Shown: positions 1-11,060, counted from the stretch's first letter. The stretch is DNA of 64,000 nucleotides from Ipomoea triloba (GCF_003576645.1 NC_044920.1:1650814-1714813), one strand, 5' to 3'. The notes: generated by a model not told the origin, from the letters alone. Numbers and translations are program-made.

Positions 1-1024
1 TATCTAAAATTAAACGATAAGTTCCAATGGCTTCTACTGGAGCTTTAACTCTATTCCCCATGAACACAAATCTTTCATTTGGCTTTATGGTTTGGGTCAT
101 AAGGAATCCCTGCATAGTATTCGAAACATGAGTAGTGGAACCAGAATCAATCCACCAAGTATTATAAGGAACTTCAGTTAAGTTTGATTCGAAACATACT
201 GATATAAAATTTATACCTTTCTTTTCGAACCATGCCTTACGCTTAAGGCAATCTTTCTGAAAATGTCCAAATTTCTTACAGAAATGACACTTGTCATTCT
301 TATGTTCCTTTTTGTGGATTTGAGAAGAGGACTCATTAGTCTTCATTGGTCCTTTCTTACCCTTTTGATTCTTCTTTCCAAACTTTTTACCAGCCCTTGA
401 CTGACTCATGAGATTAACTGAGTGAATCCCTTGTCCCTTAAGCCTTCTTTCCTCTTGATTTAGCATTTTATGCAATTCGAGCACATTCCACTTATCTTTA
501 ATGGAATTATAATTCACTTGGAATGTCTCATACTCGTGAGGCAAAGAGTTTAAAATAAATTGAACAAGGAAAGTATCACTCACTTCCATTTCCATTGACC
601 TTAATTTTCCTGCTAAGGTTAACATCTCAGTAACATGCTGATGCATGGAACGCGAACCATCAAATTTCATGGTGGTCAGTTTACCCATAAGTGTGCCTGC
701 TAGGGCCTTATCAGCACATTCAGAAAGTGAATTTTTCTCCACATGTTTCAACAAATCCTTAGCACTGTCAAATTTGGGAATTGTTGACTTGATGTTGCTT
801 TCAAGTGTCATTCGCATAAGCATCATGCTGAGTCTATTTGACCTTTCCCATGCTTGATGGAAGGCAACATCATCAGCACTGCTATTATCATCAATAGCAG
901 CGGGCTTTTCAGTCAAGAGTGCTAGATCAAGATCCAGAACACCGAGGTGAAACTGAATTTGTTCATGCCACTCAGCAAAATTCAGCCCATTAAACTTTAC
1001 AATAGACGCAACTTGCGAAAGCAT
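1..1024 (-). CDS. Copia Gag-Pol polyprotein, N-terminal part (partial)
   Basis: The ATG is at 1024 and no stop occurs in 341 codons to the edge. The first about 200 residues match the retrotransposon copia-like N-terminal/gag region (UBN2-type), with a LxSLPxEYExF-like stretch (NSLPHEYETF). A CCHC zinc knuckle follows, CHFCKKFGHFQKDC (C-x2-C-x4-H-x4-C), at about 252-293. About 50 residues later is the protease active-site context WWIDSGSTTHVS, with the catalytic Asp in DSG. Gag packages element RNA and the protease matures the polyprotein. The order gag, knuckle, protease is that of Ty1/copia. It is truncated only by the window. Confidence 0.93.
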   Translation of the reverse strand, partial: MLSQVASIVKFNGLNFAEWHEQIQFHLGVLDLDLALLTEKPAAIDDNSSADDVAFHQAWERSNRLSMMLMRMTLESNIKSTIPKFDSAKDLLKHVEKNSLSECADKALAGTLMGKLTTMKFDGSRSMHQHVTEMLTLAGKLRSMEMEVSDTFLVQFILNSLPHEYETFQVNYNSIKDKWNVLELHKMLNQEERRLKGQGIHSVNLMSQSRAGKKFGKKNQKGKKGPMKTNESSSQIHKKEHKNDKCHFCKKFGHFQKDCLKRKAWFEKKGINFISVCFESNLTEVPYNTWWIDSGSTTHVSNTMQGFLMTQTIKPNERFVFMGNRVKAPVEAIGTYRLILD

Positions 1025-1239
1025 TGAAACACAACTTAATGCTGCAATACATATAAAATACTTAGACATTAATTCTACATTAACACAAAGTAAATACTTT
1101 TAACTAACATACTCGTAAACAATTAAATACATTGAAGGTCTCCTTTGGGTGATCCAACAACGTATAACATTAAACATAATGATGCTCAACTATTACTATT
1201 TTCACATAATTGGATATTAATTGTATTACGACTAGACTT

Positions 1240-1745
1240 GTTTGCTATATCAAAACTTTTGAGATAGGATAGTGTGTAAAAAAAATCTCAAAAGTTTTAA
1301 TTTTATTACATTTGTTGCTTAGTAAAAAGATAAAAACTTGTTAGGATAGTGTGTTTCATACACCTAAATACAATGATCATGCATTTCTTTATTTGTGCTA
1401 AGTTTTAAGTGTGTTATACGAGAGTCAGGTTCCTAACAAGTCATTTGAAAGTTATTAAAATGCTTTTAAAAATGAAAAATCTTGAAAATAATTAGGCTAA
1501 GAAGTGAAAAATAATGTTGTAAAAGTGGTTTTGATATAAGAAGAATAATAAAATGTGAATTTCCTATTTTACCCCTCAAATTTTGAATATTTTTTAATTT
1601 TTTCGTCAAATTTAATGGCCAGAGACTAAACTCGCCACTTCGTGAATAACTGAGGGACTAAACTCGCATACACCCATAACTCAGGGACTGAGTCTACACT
1701 ACCCCTATAACTCAGGGACTAAAGATGCCATTTTCCCAATAAATA
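1240..1745 (+). repeat. Nested repeat in the copia leader, half of the 41-42 kb foldback element
   Basis: This stretch carries phrases in the same order as the right arm of the foldback at 41075-42459 and as 45740-46185: an aaaacttttgagat segment, then gaagtgaaaaataatgttg, then the tract of short CTCAGGGACT-type repeats (1660-1725) ending near ccattttccc. It is non-coding. It explains why the leader between primer-binding site and gag is so long. Confidence 0.6.
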
Positions 1746-2388
1746 AACCATAATAAATAATATCAGAAAATTAATGCAGAATAAGATATTAAAAGGAAAT
1801 ACGTAATTCAATTCTAATAGAATAATAATTCTAATAGAATAACAATTCTAATACATAATGAATATATGATATTTAAATTACGGCATATTAATAATATATG
1901 CAGTAAAAAAAAGGAATTTACAATATATGAATTACGTATATATGAACACTCATAAACTGGGAATGCATCAACATATGATTACTTTATTATCATATGATTA
2001 ATGATTTATATATAACCCAAAGGTTAGAATAAATCATTCCCAATTATTACTGTGATCTCAATTATGCAGTGAAACATGAGCATACAAACATTATGTAATC
2101 CCTGAAAATATTTGCAGATTTTCTGTGAGGAAAAATAATTTAAACAATACAACCAATGTAAACATTTCCTCATCATACTGTACACGCAAATATGATCATG
2201 TCTACGTAAGCCAAAAGCCAAAAGCCAAAAGCCTTTGATTAACATGCAGCATGGGGATTCCCTTGATACATCAATAATATACCGGAGCATGCGAATGTAA
2301 ACTCATATATTCTAAAAACTGGGCATACATACGCAACCATACAAACAATACGTAATTATCATAATATATGGAAAAATATATGTTCTAC

Positions 2389-2407
2389 AACCTGGCTCAT
2401 GATACCA
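2389..2407 (-). other. Primer-binding site for initiator tRNA-Met
   Basis: On the minus strand the bases directly after the LTR read TGGTATCATGAGCCAGGTT. This matches the complement of the plant initiator tRNA-Met 3' end (TGGTATCAGAGCCAGGTT) apart from one extra T. It marks the start of minus-strand DNA synthesis and fixes the inner LTR border at 2410. Confidence 0.85.
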
Positions 2408-2409
2408 CA

Positions 2410-2817
2410 TGTAAGTTAAAACTTAAGCATACACAAGATCTTAGAACACATGATTTTCACATACAATACTGCATTAATGTTTAACAGATGTACCTGGCTC
2501 CATGGTTTCACTGCAGATGCTTCAATGGGAGACTTGGTTTCTCCTTCCAGACCCTGAGCGTTCCCTAAGTCTAAGAACTCTGATGGAGAGAGAACTTTTA
2601 GTTTTGCAGAAGGGTTGGGGAGAGGACCAGAGAGTCTCATTGGTTGATAAACCATCTCACAGTTCCATCAACGTGAGATGGTTATCTGAGCAGTTGAAAC
2701 TGCTATTATCCTTAACTGACCAAATAATAGAATTATTTAATTATTAAATTTAATAGATATTTATGAGCCATATTAATAATAGTGAGCCATACAATATTAA
2801 ACATAATTATTCTAACA
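2410..2817 (-). repeat. 5' LTR of the copia element
   Basis: The 408-bp LTR begins TGTTAGAATAATTATG on the minus strand and ends ACTTACA next to the primer-binding site. The promoter for the element should lie here. Short frames inside it are not genes. Confidence 0.8.
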
Positions 2818-3545
2818 CTAAGCAGTCGACCAGGCCGCCTAGGCTCCTTTGCTCCAACTAGGCTGCCTAGGCACTGACTAGACCCTTTAGTCGGCCAATT
2901 AGCTATTGTTCTTTTTGTTTTAAAAAATGGGTTATTTCACTTAAAACGACATTATTTTGAGGTGAATAATCCTAAATTGTTCAAATTTTAGATATTTTTA
3001 GGTTAATATTAATTAATATTTTAATATTAAACTATTAAAGTACTATATAGTTTATAATTATTAAGTCTTAAACAATTGAAAAATTTTAAACAAATTTTTT
3101 AAAAATAAAAAATACACTTGAAATTACCACCTAGGTGCTCCCCGGGCCTAGCAATTTTACAACCATGGCTCCTAGTGCACCATTTTCACTGCATTTTCTT
3201 GAGTGGGATTCTACACATTCATGCATTTCCTATGTAGGAACTGGATTATTCGTGAAAGTATTGAATTGATCCCCCAAAGGAATGCAGCCGGCTAGTTGGT
3301 TGTAGATTCGCCACAGCGAACAAGATTCCTAGATCCCGTCTGCTTTTGTTACTATGAGGTTAGGATTCTTGCGGATTCTATTTAGTAACGTTAGACTACA
3401 TTTATATCTAAACAGAGTTGTTGATGCCATTTTTTATGACAACCATACAATACATAGAAAGATGAAAAGTATATCTTGAAATGATTGTACGTAAAGCTGT
3501 CCCATTTTTTATTTTTCGTTTTCTCTTAAAGATGAGTACGCGGGA
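2818..3545. other. Intergenic, degenerate repeat with CCTAGGC motifs
   Basis: No gene seen. 2830-2890 holds several GCCTAGGC-type palindromes, and a partly complementary GC-rich patch (CACCTAGGTGCTCCCCGGGC) lies at about 3129-3148, suggesting an old TIR-like element around an AT-rich core. From about 3413 the sequence is homologous to 10855-10975, upstream of the second receptor-like gene. Confidence 0.45.
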
Positions 3546-3556
3546 CTAATATATAG

Positions 3557-4100
3557 CAAATTATATCGTGGACCGCGGTCCCAAAACGACGTCGTTTTGA
3601 TTAATGAAAACATACGAATAAATTCGCGCCACTCACTTTCTTTTCATATATACTGCACTTTCTTTTCATATATACTGCAGTTACATTTCAACACAATTGC
3701 ATTTACCTTTCAACACAACTGCAGTTACTTTTTGATATAACTACAGTTTCATTCAATAATATACAAACACAAAAGTGAAACTGTTATTCAGTATCTGTTC
3801 ATATACACTGCAGTTACATTTCAACACAACTACAGTTACATTTTGATATAACTACAGTTTCATTCGATAATATCAAACACAAATGTGAAACTGTTATTCA
3901 GTATCTTTTCATATACACTGCACTTTCTTTTCAACACAACTACAGTTACTTTTTGATATAACTACAATTTCATTCGATAATATCAAAACAAATGTAAGGC
4001 AGTATCTTTTGGAATGAATTGTAGTGTCAATTACGCGACTCCGTCTCCCACTTACTAAAACGACGTCGTTTTGGGACCGCGGTCCACGATATAAGAACTG
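3557..4100. mobile_element. Mutator-type MITE with internal CTGCAGTT tandem array (copy A)
   Basis: Terminal inverted repeats include ATCGTGGACCGCGGTCC and AAAACGACGTCGTTTT, read inverted at the right end. An 11-bp direct repeat, CTAATATATAG, flanks the element at 3546-3556 and 4101-4111, the size expected for Mutator-like insertions. The interior is about three imperfect copies of a roughly 110-bp unit (about 3663-4010) rich in AACTGCAGTT/AACTACAGTT and ending in a GAAACTGTTATTCAGTAT phrase. It is non-coding. The same ends and motifs recur at 58313-58552. Confidence 0.8.
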
Positions 4101-4111
4101 CTAATATATAG

Positions 4112-5104
4112 CTAATACAATATCCATAAAATGCATTGTTTTTGTCTCAAATTTCTTGCCGCCGGCCGGCCACTTAATATATATTCCAAATTGCATCTTC
4201 TTAATTAAAGATCATAATTAAGTATTTGGTAACTTGTAGTGAGCAAGAAGTTTCACCATTGTCCTGATCCATGAAAACCAAGAAGTAAGTGCATCCTTAG
4301 GCGGGATATTTGAGGTGCCTAAGTCAATCCCCTGCTAAAAATGACAAAACATTTTTAAATGTATATATACGGTTTCAATACTTCAATTCGAATTTGGAAA
4401 TGACTAAACAGATAAATACATGCTTTATATTATATTGGTGGTGTGAATAATAGTGGTGATGAAAAGATAAGTAGATAGAGATGATGATAGGGTAGGTACA
4501 TAAGTGATGATAGAGGTATATGGATATAATATATAGGACATAGGAGGCTAGCTAGATGGGTAGATGATATAATAAATACATAAGTGAATTGGAAGTTTGT
4601 GCCTCCCATTAACATATTATATGCATGTAATTAAGCTATTATGTGTCTGTAATTGTAAATACATAATTCTTAGATCATGGTCATAATGCAAAATGGATCC
4701 TGATCTATGGTATAACAAATGATAAAATTAATAAGAATATAGGAAGATGAGATCTTATAAGTTTAATTATGAGGCCGGCAGTCAAAGAGTAGCTTAGAGC
4801 ATCACTAACAAAGCTTCTTTGGATTCACCAAAAAAAAACAAAAAAACAAAGCTTCTTTGGAGGTTTTTGCAGAGCTAAAACTTGAGGAGGGTGGTTTTTG
4901 ACTGATGGGACTTGGGAGGGTGAGTTTTTGGCAAAATCTTCCTCTTGAAAAAGCAAAAGCAAAAGCAAGTTTGTTATATAATTTTAATAACATATTATTT
5001 GAATTGAAATTTTATAATTATCAATTAAATTAAATTTTAACATTTTTAATTTAAATATAAATAGTAATAATTATAATTACAATTATAATTTTTAGAATGA
5101 TAAT
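4112..5104. other. Upstream flank of the first receptor-like gene
   Basis: AT-rich and without a gene. 4120-4340 is homologous to blocks at 10420-10640 and 10990-11045 beside the second receptor-like gene, including a GGCCGGCC site and the phrase GGCGGGATATTTGAGGTGCC. The rest, 4380-5100, is low-complexity AT-rich sequence in which I see nothing. Confidence 0.5.
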
Positions 5105-5301
5105 TGTTATGAAAGTAAAGAGAAGATTTCTAAATATGTTGTGTTATATTGTCATATAGAAAATAGAATACAAAGCCCTATAAATAGGTGCTAGAAGACT
5201 ACGAATATGAAACAAGTTTCCATATATATATCTACCCACCTAAATCCCTAAGACTACCTAATCTATAGAGATTCCACATAATAAATATATATTCCATAAC
5301 A
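5105..5301. repeat. Candidate short solo LTR
   Basis: 197 bp bounded by TGTTATG and CATAACA, with a TATA-like CCCTATAAATAGG inside and then a CTCCCCTCGAGTT segment of the kind seen in copia-related transcripts. I find no matching 5-bp target duplication, so the borders are a guess. 5380-5660 continues with three imperfect repeats of a segment around AACGTGGACCGAACA. Confidence 0.35.
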
Positions 5302-5991
5302 CTCCCCTCGAGTTAGAACATAGATATTAATCATGCCAACTTGTTACACTGATAACCCAAAATAACTAAATAGCGAAATACACATTTAGGAGACTCCCCT
5401 TGAACAAAAGTTTTGCACGCCACCAATACCTACGGACAGTTGGGTGAACTCAACGTGGACCGAACATGCTTGGGATTAGACACTCCCCTTGCAACAGAAG
5501 CTTGGACGCCACCAACAAACACCAAGTGAACTCGACGTGGACCGAACAATTAAGCTTGGGATAGGACCCTCCTCTAAACCGGAAACTTGAACGGCACCAA
5601 TACTGCAACTCCGGGTAAACACAACGTGGACCAAACAAGCTTGGACACGCAAGGTAAAGAAGACAAACTCCATGCATACCGGAGAACACAAGCAAAGGTA
5701 AGTATGCTCCAAACGACAAATAGGGGAATGAAAGAAGAGTTAAAAAGTAAGTCAACACTATATATTTGAAAGACTAATCAAACAAATATATATTACTAAA
5801 AATATAATAAATAAATTTCGTATTTGAAGATTTCAAAGTACAATGGCGGTCGATTATTACTACCCATTTATGTCATATATAATAAGCATTTCTCGTATTA
5901 ATTCTCCAGCGCAGCCTGCATAGTGCATGCACATCAGATATTAGCTCCACTCTATAATAAGCATTTCGTCAAGAGAAACATAAAACACAAA

Positions 5992-8900
5992 ATGAGACCA
6001 CTTTACATGGCTTTAAAGATAAGTCTGATGTTAATTCTCCTGCACAGTGCATGCACATCTTCTTCCATGTCGATATTGTCAAATCAAAAATGTGTACACA
6101 GCCAATGGTTAGCACTGTCACAGCTCAGAGCTCTCAACCTTCATTCAACCCCAGTGCCACAACCGCAGCTCCCAACCTTCAGTATTCAAACTCCACTTCC
6201 TTGCGAAGGGGATTCTTCAAAGAAGGTGAAGGGATGGAATATTTTGGAGGAGGATTGCTGTAGTTGGGATGGTGTTTCATGTGACCCTGCAACCGGTTAT
6301 GTCATCGGACTCGACCTCAGTTTCAGTATGCTGTCCGGTGAAATTTTTCCCATTTTCAATCTTCACCATCTTCAAACTCTCAATCTTTCTTGCAACTATT
6401 TCGAATTCACTCCATTTCCGTCCGGGTTCGAGAAACTCAGGAATTTGACTCACCTTAACCTTTCGCATACTAGTTTCTCTGGTCAGATTCCTGTGGGGAT
6501 TTCGATGCTGACAAGGTTGGTGTCTCTTGATCTTTCAACCATATTCGATTTTGTAGAGTTAAGAAAACCGAGCCTTGAATGTTTTTTTATGAATCTGACT
6601 TCTTTAAAAGAGGTGTATCTTGATGGTGTAGACCTCTCAGCTCAAGCCTCTAATTGGTCTCAAGTCTTATCCTCTGCATTGCCTCATCTTCAAGTTTTAA
6701 GTTTCTCCAACTGTCATCTCAATGGTCCAATCCACCCTTCATTTGCAACACTAAAATCTCTCTCTTATTTGCAGCTTAGCTTTAATAATCTGTCTTCTGA
6801 TTTTCCAAAAAATGTGTTTCTCCTTCCAAAATTGAAAGTCATTGACATCTCCAATAATCACCTTCGGGGTGGCCAATTTCCAGAGTTTCCCAAACACACC
6901 TCTTTGCAAACCATTTCACTTTCTCAAACAAATTTTCATGGAGAATTGCCCGAGTCCATTGGAAATCTTCCGTCACTGAAAATTTTAGATATTTCTAGCT
7001 GCAATCTCTCGGGTTCAATCCCATCGTCACTAGCAAACCTCACAAGTATTGTTAAGTTGGACATTAGTGAAAACAGATTCATTGGTTCTTTACCCCCATT
7101 TCATAGTACAAGTGTACCAAATCTCTCCTACCTTGACATGTCATCCAATCTTCTTACGGGTGGAATTCACTCGTCTCTTTTCACGCTACCATCTCTGGAA
7201 TACTTGTTGCTAGATGATAACAAATTCAGTGGTGAACTTGAGGACTTCTCTAATACATCTTTCTCTGTTTTAGAGAGTTTGGATCTGAGTGACAATCAAT
7301 TGAGTGGGGTGGTACCTAAATCAATCTTTCAACTTCCTAACCTCACTCATCTATCATTGCGCTCTAACAATTTTAATGGCAGTGTGAAAATTGAGATGCT
7401 GCAGAATCTCAAGAACTTGACATTTTTAGATCTCTCTAACAATAGCTTGACAGTTGAAGAAAATGATGATGATAGAAACTTTCACTTGCCTCAGCTGCAA
7501 TATTTGTATCTACACAAATGCAATTTATCTGACTTCCCAATTTTCCTAAAGAGCCAAGTAAAACTTATAGATCTTAATCTTGTAGATAATCACATCCGAG
7601 GTTATGTTCCCAGTTGGCTGGGGAACAACACTCTCCAGTTCTTGGACCTCTCTGGAAATCCATTAGATTTTCTAGAGCCATCATCAGCTCAGGGAAATAA
7701 TTCATTTGTGTCACTATACTTTCTAGGGATGCATTCATGCAATATTTCAAAGTTCCCACAGATCTTGAAAGGCATCCATGATTTACAGATTCTTGACCTT
7801 TCTGATAACAAGATAGAAGGTGAAATACCAAGCTGGATATGGAAGAATAAACTTCGATTTGTGAATATTTCTCACAATTTTTTATCGGCCATTAATGAAT
7901 TTTCCTCAAATATTTCTTTAAACGTTCTTGCCCTTTATCTTCATGGAAATCGTATCAAAGGATCTCTTCCATCCGGAATATGCAATATGGGCCCCCTGAA
8001 AGTTCTTGATGCATCATATAATAATTTGAGTGGTTTGATCCCGGAGTGTCTTGTCAAGCTGGCAAGTCTATCAGTTTTGAACTTGAAAGGAAACAGATAC
8101 GATCAAATGCCTTCTAATTTTACATGTGCCTATAATAATCTTCGCTCTTTGAATATAAATGGCAATCGATTGAAAGGGGAGTTGCCTAGATCACTGGCAA
8201 ATTGCAAAATGCTAGAGATTCTTGATTTAGGAAACAATATGATATCTGATACTTTCCCATTTTGGTTGGAAAAACTCCCTTTGCTTAAAGTTCTTGTCTT
8301 GCGAAACAACATGTTTTATGGTGAGGTGGAGATTCCTAGGACAAAGTTTGTGCTACCAAGCTTACACATTATTGATTTGTCCTCCAATAATTTCACGGGA
8401 AAGTTGTCTAAATATTTCTTGCAGAGCTTGAGTGCAATGGCTATGAGTGGGGAACACAAATCACAACTCAGCCTCATCGGAGAGCATGATGAATACTATC
8501 ATGATTCAGTGACCATCATGAACAAAGGATATGAGATGGTGTTGGTTGAGATCTTGACCATATTTGTGTCTTTGGATCTATCAAATAACGAGTTTCACGG
8601 AAACGTCCCAGAAGAAATTGGTGAACTAAAATCACTGGTTGTGCTCAACCTATCACAAAATGTGTTTGATGGGCGAATTCCAATATCATTGGGAGAGTTA
8701 TCTCAACTTGAATCTTTAGATTTCTCAAAGAATAAATTCTCAGGGACGATTCCTCCACAGCTCACCAGTCTAACATTCCTGGAAGTATTGAACATGTCTT
8801 ACAACCAACTAGCAGGTCGCATTCCTTTGGGTAACCAATTCAATACTTTCACGAATAGTTCTTACATTGGAAATACAGGATTGTGTGGAATCCCACTCTC

Positions 8901-9150
8901 AAGGAAATGCAATGAAGATGACGCACCGGTAGCACAGTATGATGAGAGCTTAGAAAGTGAAGAAGCCATGTTTGATTGGAGGTTTGCAGTTGGTGGATGT
9001 GGGTTTGGATTGGTTGTTGGATTAACAATTGGTTTTGCATTCTTGGCCGAATGGATTATTATGTGGTTTGTAAAGCAGAAAAAGAAGAAGCAGCAGCGAA
9101 GAAAGAAGAAGAAGAAAGCACAGTTAACTGTCCAAAAATTGAGAAGATAG
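5992..9150 (+). CDS. LRR receptor-like protein, Ve1/Cf-9 type (1052 aa)
   Basis: Cell-surface receptor without a kinase domain; family members bind apoplastic ligands and signal through partner kinases such as SOBIR1 and BAK1. I start at 5992 (MRPLYMALKISLML) because this gives a clean signal peptide of about 22-25 residues; an upstream in-frame ATG at 5923 would put a charged stretch before it. Domains: LRR N-cap ending W-x6-DCCSWDGVSC (about residues 82-97), more than two dozen extracellular LRRs with many NxS/T sites, an island before the last repeats (around the YYHDSVTIMNKGYEM segment), an acidic juxtamembrane stretch, one membrane helix at about 1000-1022 with GxxxG spacing, and a short Lys/Arg-rich tail. 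The N-cap has a Pro/Gln-rich insertion between its cysteines. There is no intron. Length and layout are typical for RLPs. Confidence 0.93.
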   Translation: MRPLYMALKISLMLILLHSACTSSSMSILSNQKCVHSQWLALSQLRALNLHSTPVPQPQLPTFSIQTPLPCEGDSSKKVKGWNILEEDCCSWDGVSCDPATGYVIGLDLSFSMLSGEIFPIFNLHHLQTLNLSCNYFEFTPFPSGFEKLRNLTHLNLSHTSFSGQIPVGISMLTRLVSLDLSTIFDFVELRKPSLECFFMNLTSLKEVYLDGVDLSAQASNWSQVLSSALPHLQVLSFSNCHLNGPIHPSFATLKSLSYLQLSFNNLSSDFPKNVFLLPKLKVIDISNNHLRGGQFPEFPKHTSLQTISLSQTNFHGELPESIGNLPSLKILDISSCNLSGSIPSSLANLTSIVKLDISENRFIGSLPPFHSTSVPNLSYLDMSSNLLTGGIHSSLFTLPSLEYLLLDDNKFSGELEDFSNTSFSVLESLDLSDNQLSGVVPKSIFQLPNLTHLSLRSNNFNGSVKIEMLQNLKNLTFLDLSNNSLTVEENDDDRNFHLPQLQYLYLHKCNLSDFPIFLKSQVKLIDLNLVDNHIRGYVPSWLGNNTLQFLDLSGNPLDFLEPSSAQGNNSFVSLYFLGMHSCNISKFPQILKGIHDLQILDLSDNKIEGEIPSWIWKNKLRFVNISHNFLSAINEFSSNISLNVLALYLHGNRIKGSLPSGICNMGPLKVLDASYNNLSGLIPECLVKLASLSVLNLKGNRYDQMPSNFTCAYNNLRSLNINGNRLKGELPRSLANCKMLEILDLGNNMISDTFPFWLEKLPLLKVLVLRNNMFYGEVEIPRTKFVLPSLHIIDLSSNNFTGKLSKYFLQSLSAMAMSGEHKSQLSLIGEHDEYYHDSVTIMNKGYEMVLVEILTIFVSLDLSNNEFHGNVPEEIGELKSLVVLNLSQNVFDGRIPISLGELSQLESLDFSKNKFSGTIPPQLTSLTFLEVLNMSYNQLAGRIPLGNQFNTFTNSSYIGNTGLCGIPLSRKCNEDDAPVAQYDESLESEEAMFDWRFAVGGCGFGLVVGLTIGFAFLAEWIIMWFVKQKKKKQQRRKKKKKAQLTVQKLRR

Positions 9151-10404
9151 CTTAGCTTTTGTTTTGTATTTACATTCTGTTCTCCAAGTCAAGGGTGTCA
9201 CGTGTTCTTATCTGCATTTTAATCAAAGTCGTATTGATAAAGTAATTTGTGTGTAAAATGAATTGTTTTGGGTAATTCATCATCATCAAGTAAATGATCC
9301 AGACACATACTTGTAAGAGCTATTACAAAGCTCAGATACAAAAGGGAAATGTTTCAAACTAAGAGGAATCTATTCCATCATATCCCTTCTCTTCAGTAGT
9401 CCCTCGAGACTACTTTGCTCCTTAGCCCAAACTTGTCATCCTTTCCACTTCACACCCATTTTCCGGTTGTTATGCCATGAAATGATGGACCGAATCCACC
9501 TTGTGAATATAGAATTTTAAAATTTTACACATAAAATTCTAAAATTGTGAACATAGACCTGAATCCACATTTCAAGGTGGACCAAGTCCATAACATACAT
9601 AATTTACCCACCACTTCCCCATCGATCTCTTCAAAGACTTTGTTCCTTAGTCGCCCAAACTTTTCACCTTTCCTCACTTCGCACCCCAATCTTTAGCCAT
9701 TCAAGATTGTATGTGCTCCTTTGCCTCTCAAACTTTTCACATTCTCCCACTTTGTTCTCACCCTACAATCTTTGCATGATCAACCAATGTTCCATAGCAC
9801 ATGTGAATTATTATATAGTTTATACTTGACTATTAAGGAGAATTAACAATAATGAATAAGAAATAGCAACGTTAAAATTCAAGTTGAGACGTGTATTAAG
9901 AATGGAAGATAGTGAATTGAAAGATATGTGTAGGAGTAGAAAATGTACATGCATGATGCTACTTCTTGCAGTTCTCATTATTGTAGCTAGTATTAATTTG
10001 TTATTTTACAAAAATTGCACGAAACAATGCGAGTTTAAGTGTAGGCAAAAATGTATATTTCAATTCTTATTTTTATTGCAAATATTTATGGTCATAATTT
10101 TATCATATCAAATCAACATAGTTATTAAATAACAAAAAATTATAAAAGAATAAACTTCATATTCCCTATTTCTTTATGAAGTTTAATAATATTACGGAGT
10201 AATAAATTTTAATAAAATAACATAATTTTAATATTTTAAATATTATCATACCAAATCAACATAGTTATTAAATTACCCAAAAAAAAAAAAAAAAAAAAAA
10301 CTCCACTTAACCTACGCGAACTCCAATTGGTCCCATTAGATTAATCCAATTGGATAACAGACCGGGATGAAACCGCATGGGAGCTCACGTCCGCATTTGA
10401 GCTA
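9151..10404. other. Downstream flank of the first receptor-like gene
   Basis: The first about 40 bases after the stop match those after the second copy (13871-13905), and 9630-9740 matches 13940-14060, so the duplication covers the 3' flank too. A homopolymer A run is at 10275-10300. No other gene is convincing apart from the small frame at 9902. Confidence 0.5.
9902..10132 (+). CDS. Doubtful small Cys-rich membrane protein
   Basis: A 76-codon frame starting MEDSELKDMCRSRKCTC, followed by a hydrophobic segment, a cluster CTKQCEFKCRQKC and a second hydrophobic segment. I recognise no family. Its AT-rich second half looks like read-through into non-coding sequence, and no splice or promoter signal supports it. 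It may be chance. Confidence 0.15.
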   Translation: MEDSELKDMCRSRKCTCMMLLLAVLIIVASINLLFYKNCTKQCEFKCRQKCIFQFLFLLQIFMVIILSYQINIVIK

Positions 10405-10419
10405 CTTTATATATATATA

Positions 10420-11058
10420 TATATGTTCCAAAATGGGCATCTTCAATTCTTAAAGATCAGATCAGAGTAGTTCTATTTGGCTTGTAGTGAGTAAGAAGTT
10501 TCACAAAAACCAACTTTAGACAACTTAGGAATATTAGTTTGAAAGATTCAAACATGTGAAACCAAGAACATAAGTGCATCCGATCCTCATCAGGCGGGAT
10601 ATTTGAGGTGCCTAAGCTCAGTCCCCTAAAAATGACAAAACATTTTAATTAGTCAAACTAGCTACATAGCTTTGTGCTGCTTCATGGTTGCAGCTAGCCA
10701 CCACAAATACGGCATTTGGGTGTAATGAAACACAAGGATACATTTGTAGGGTATATAATATTTTTTTTTAATTGTATTTTCTTCTCCCTTTGTATTGAAA
10801 AATCCAATGTAACAACCAAATAAATGATTTATATCTAGCATTGTACACATATGTTTAGAGTTGTTGACGCCATTGATGATGACAACCATATATATTACTG
10901 TGCAATACAATACATAGAAAGATAAAAAGTATTGCTGTCTCATCTTTTGTTTCCCGTTTTCTCTTGAAGATGAGTACCATAGCAATGCAAAATCCATAAA
11001 ATGTATTGTTTTCGTCTCAAATTCCTTGCCGGCCGGCCACTTATGTCATATATTTTGC

Positions 11059-11060
<2 letters not shown>
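10420..11060. repeat. Duplicated upstream blocks of the receptor-like gene pair
   Basis: 10420-10640 matches 4170-4345 and 10855-11045 matches 3413-3540 plus 4120-4175. The blocks occur in a different order from the first unit, so the two receptor-like genes come from a tandem array whose unit boundaries shifted. An AT microsatellite lies at about 11066-11088. Confidence 0.7.

Larger units (their letters stand above)
1..2817 (-). mobile_element. Ty1/copia LTR retrotransposon, 5' part, cut by window edge
   Basis: The element reads on the minus strand. From its 5' end it shows an LTR (2410-2817, TG...CA ends), a two-base spacer, a primer-binding site complementary to initiator tRNA-Met, a long leader of about 1.4 kb, and an open gag-to-protease frame from 1024 to the window edge. 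Integrase, reverse transcriptase and the 3' LTR would lie left of base 1. The leader is unusually long because it contains a nested non-coding repeat (about 1240-1745) that also occurs near 41-42 kb and 46 kb. The reading frame is unbroken over 341 codons, so the insertion may be fairly young. The host target duplication cannot be tested from this window. Confidence 0.9.

Noticed and set aside
2416..2747. Frames of about 80 codons on both strands
   Set aside because: They lie inside the copia LTR and are not conserved proteins.
5450..5758. Overlapping minus-strand frames of 102 and 78 codons upstream of the receptor-like gene
   Set aside because: The region is a threefold repeat of LTR-related sequence; the frames are low-quality by-products and match no domain.
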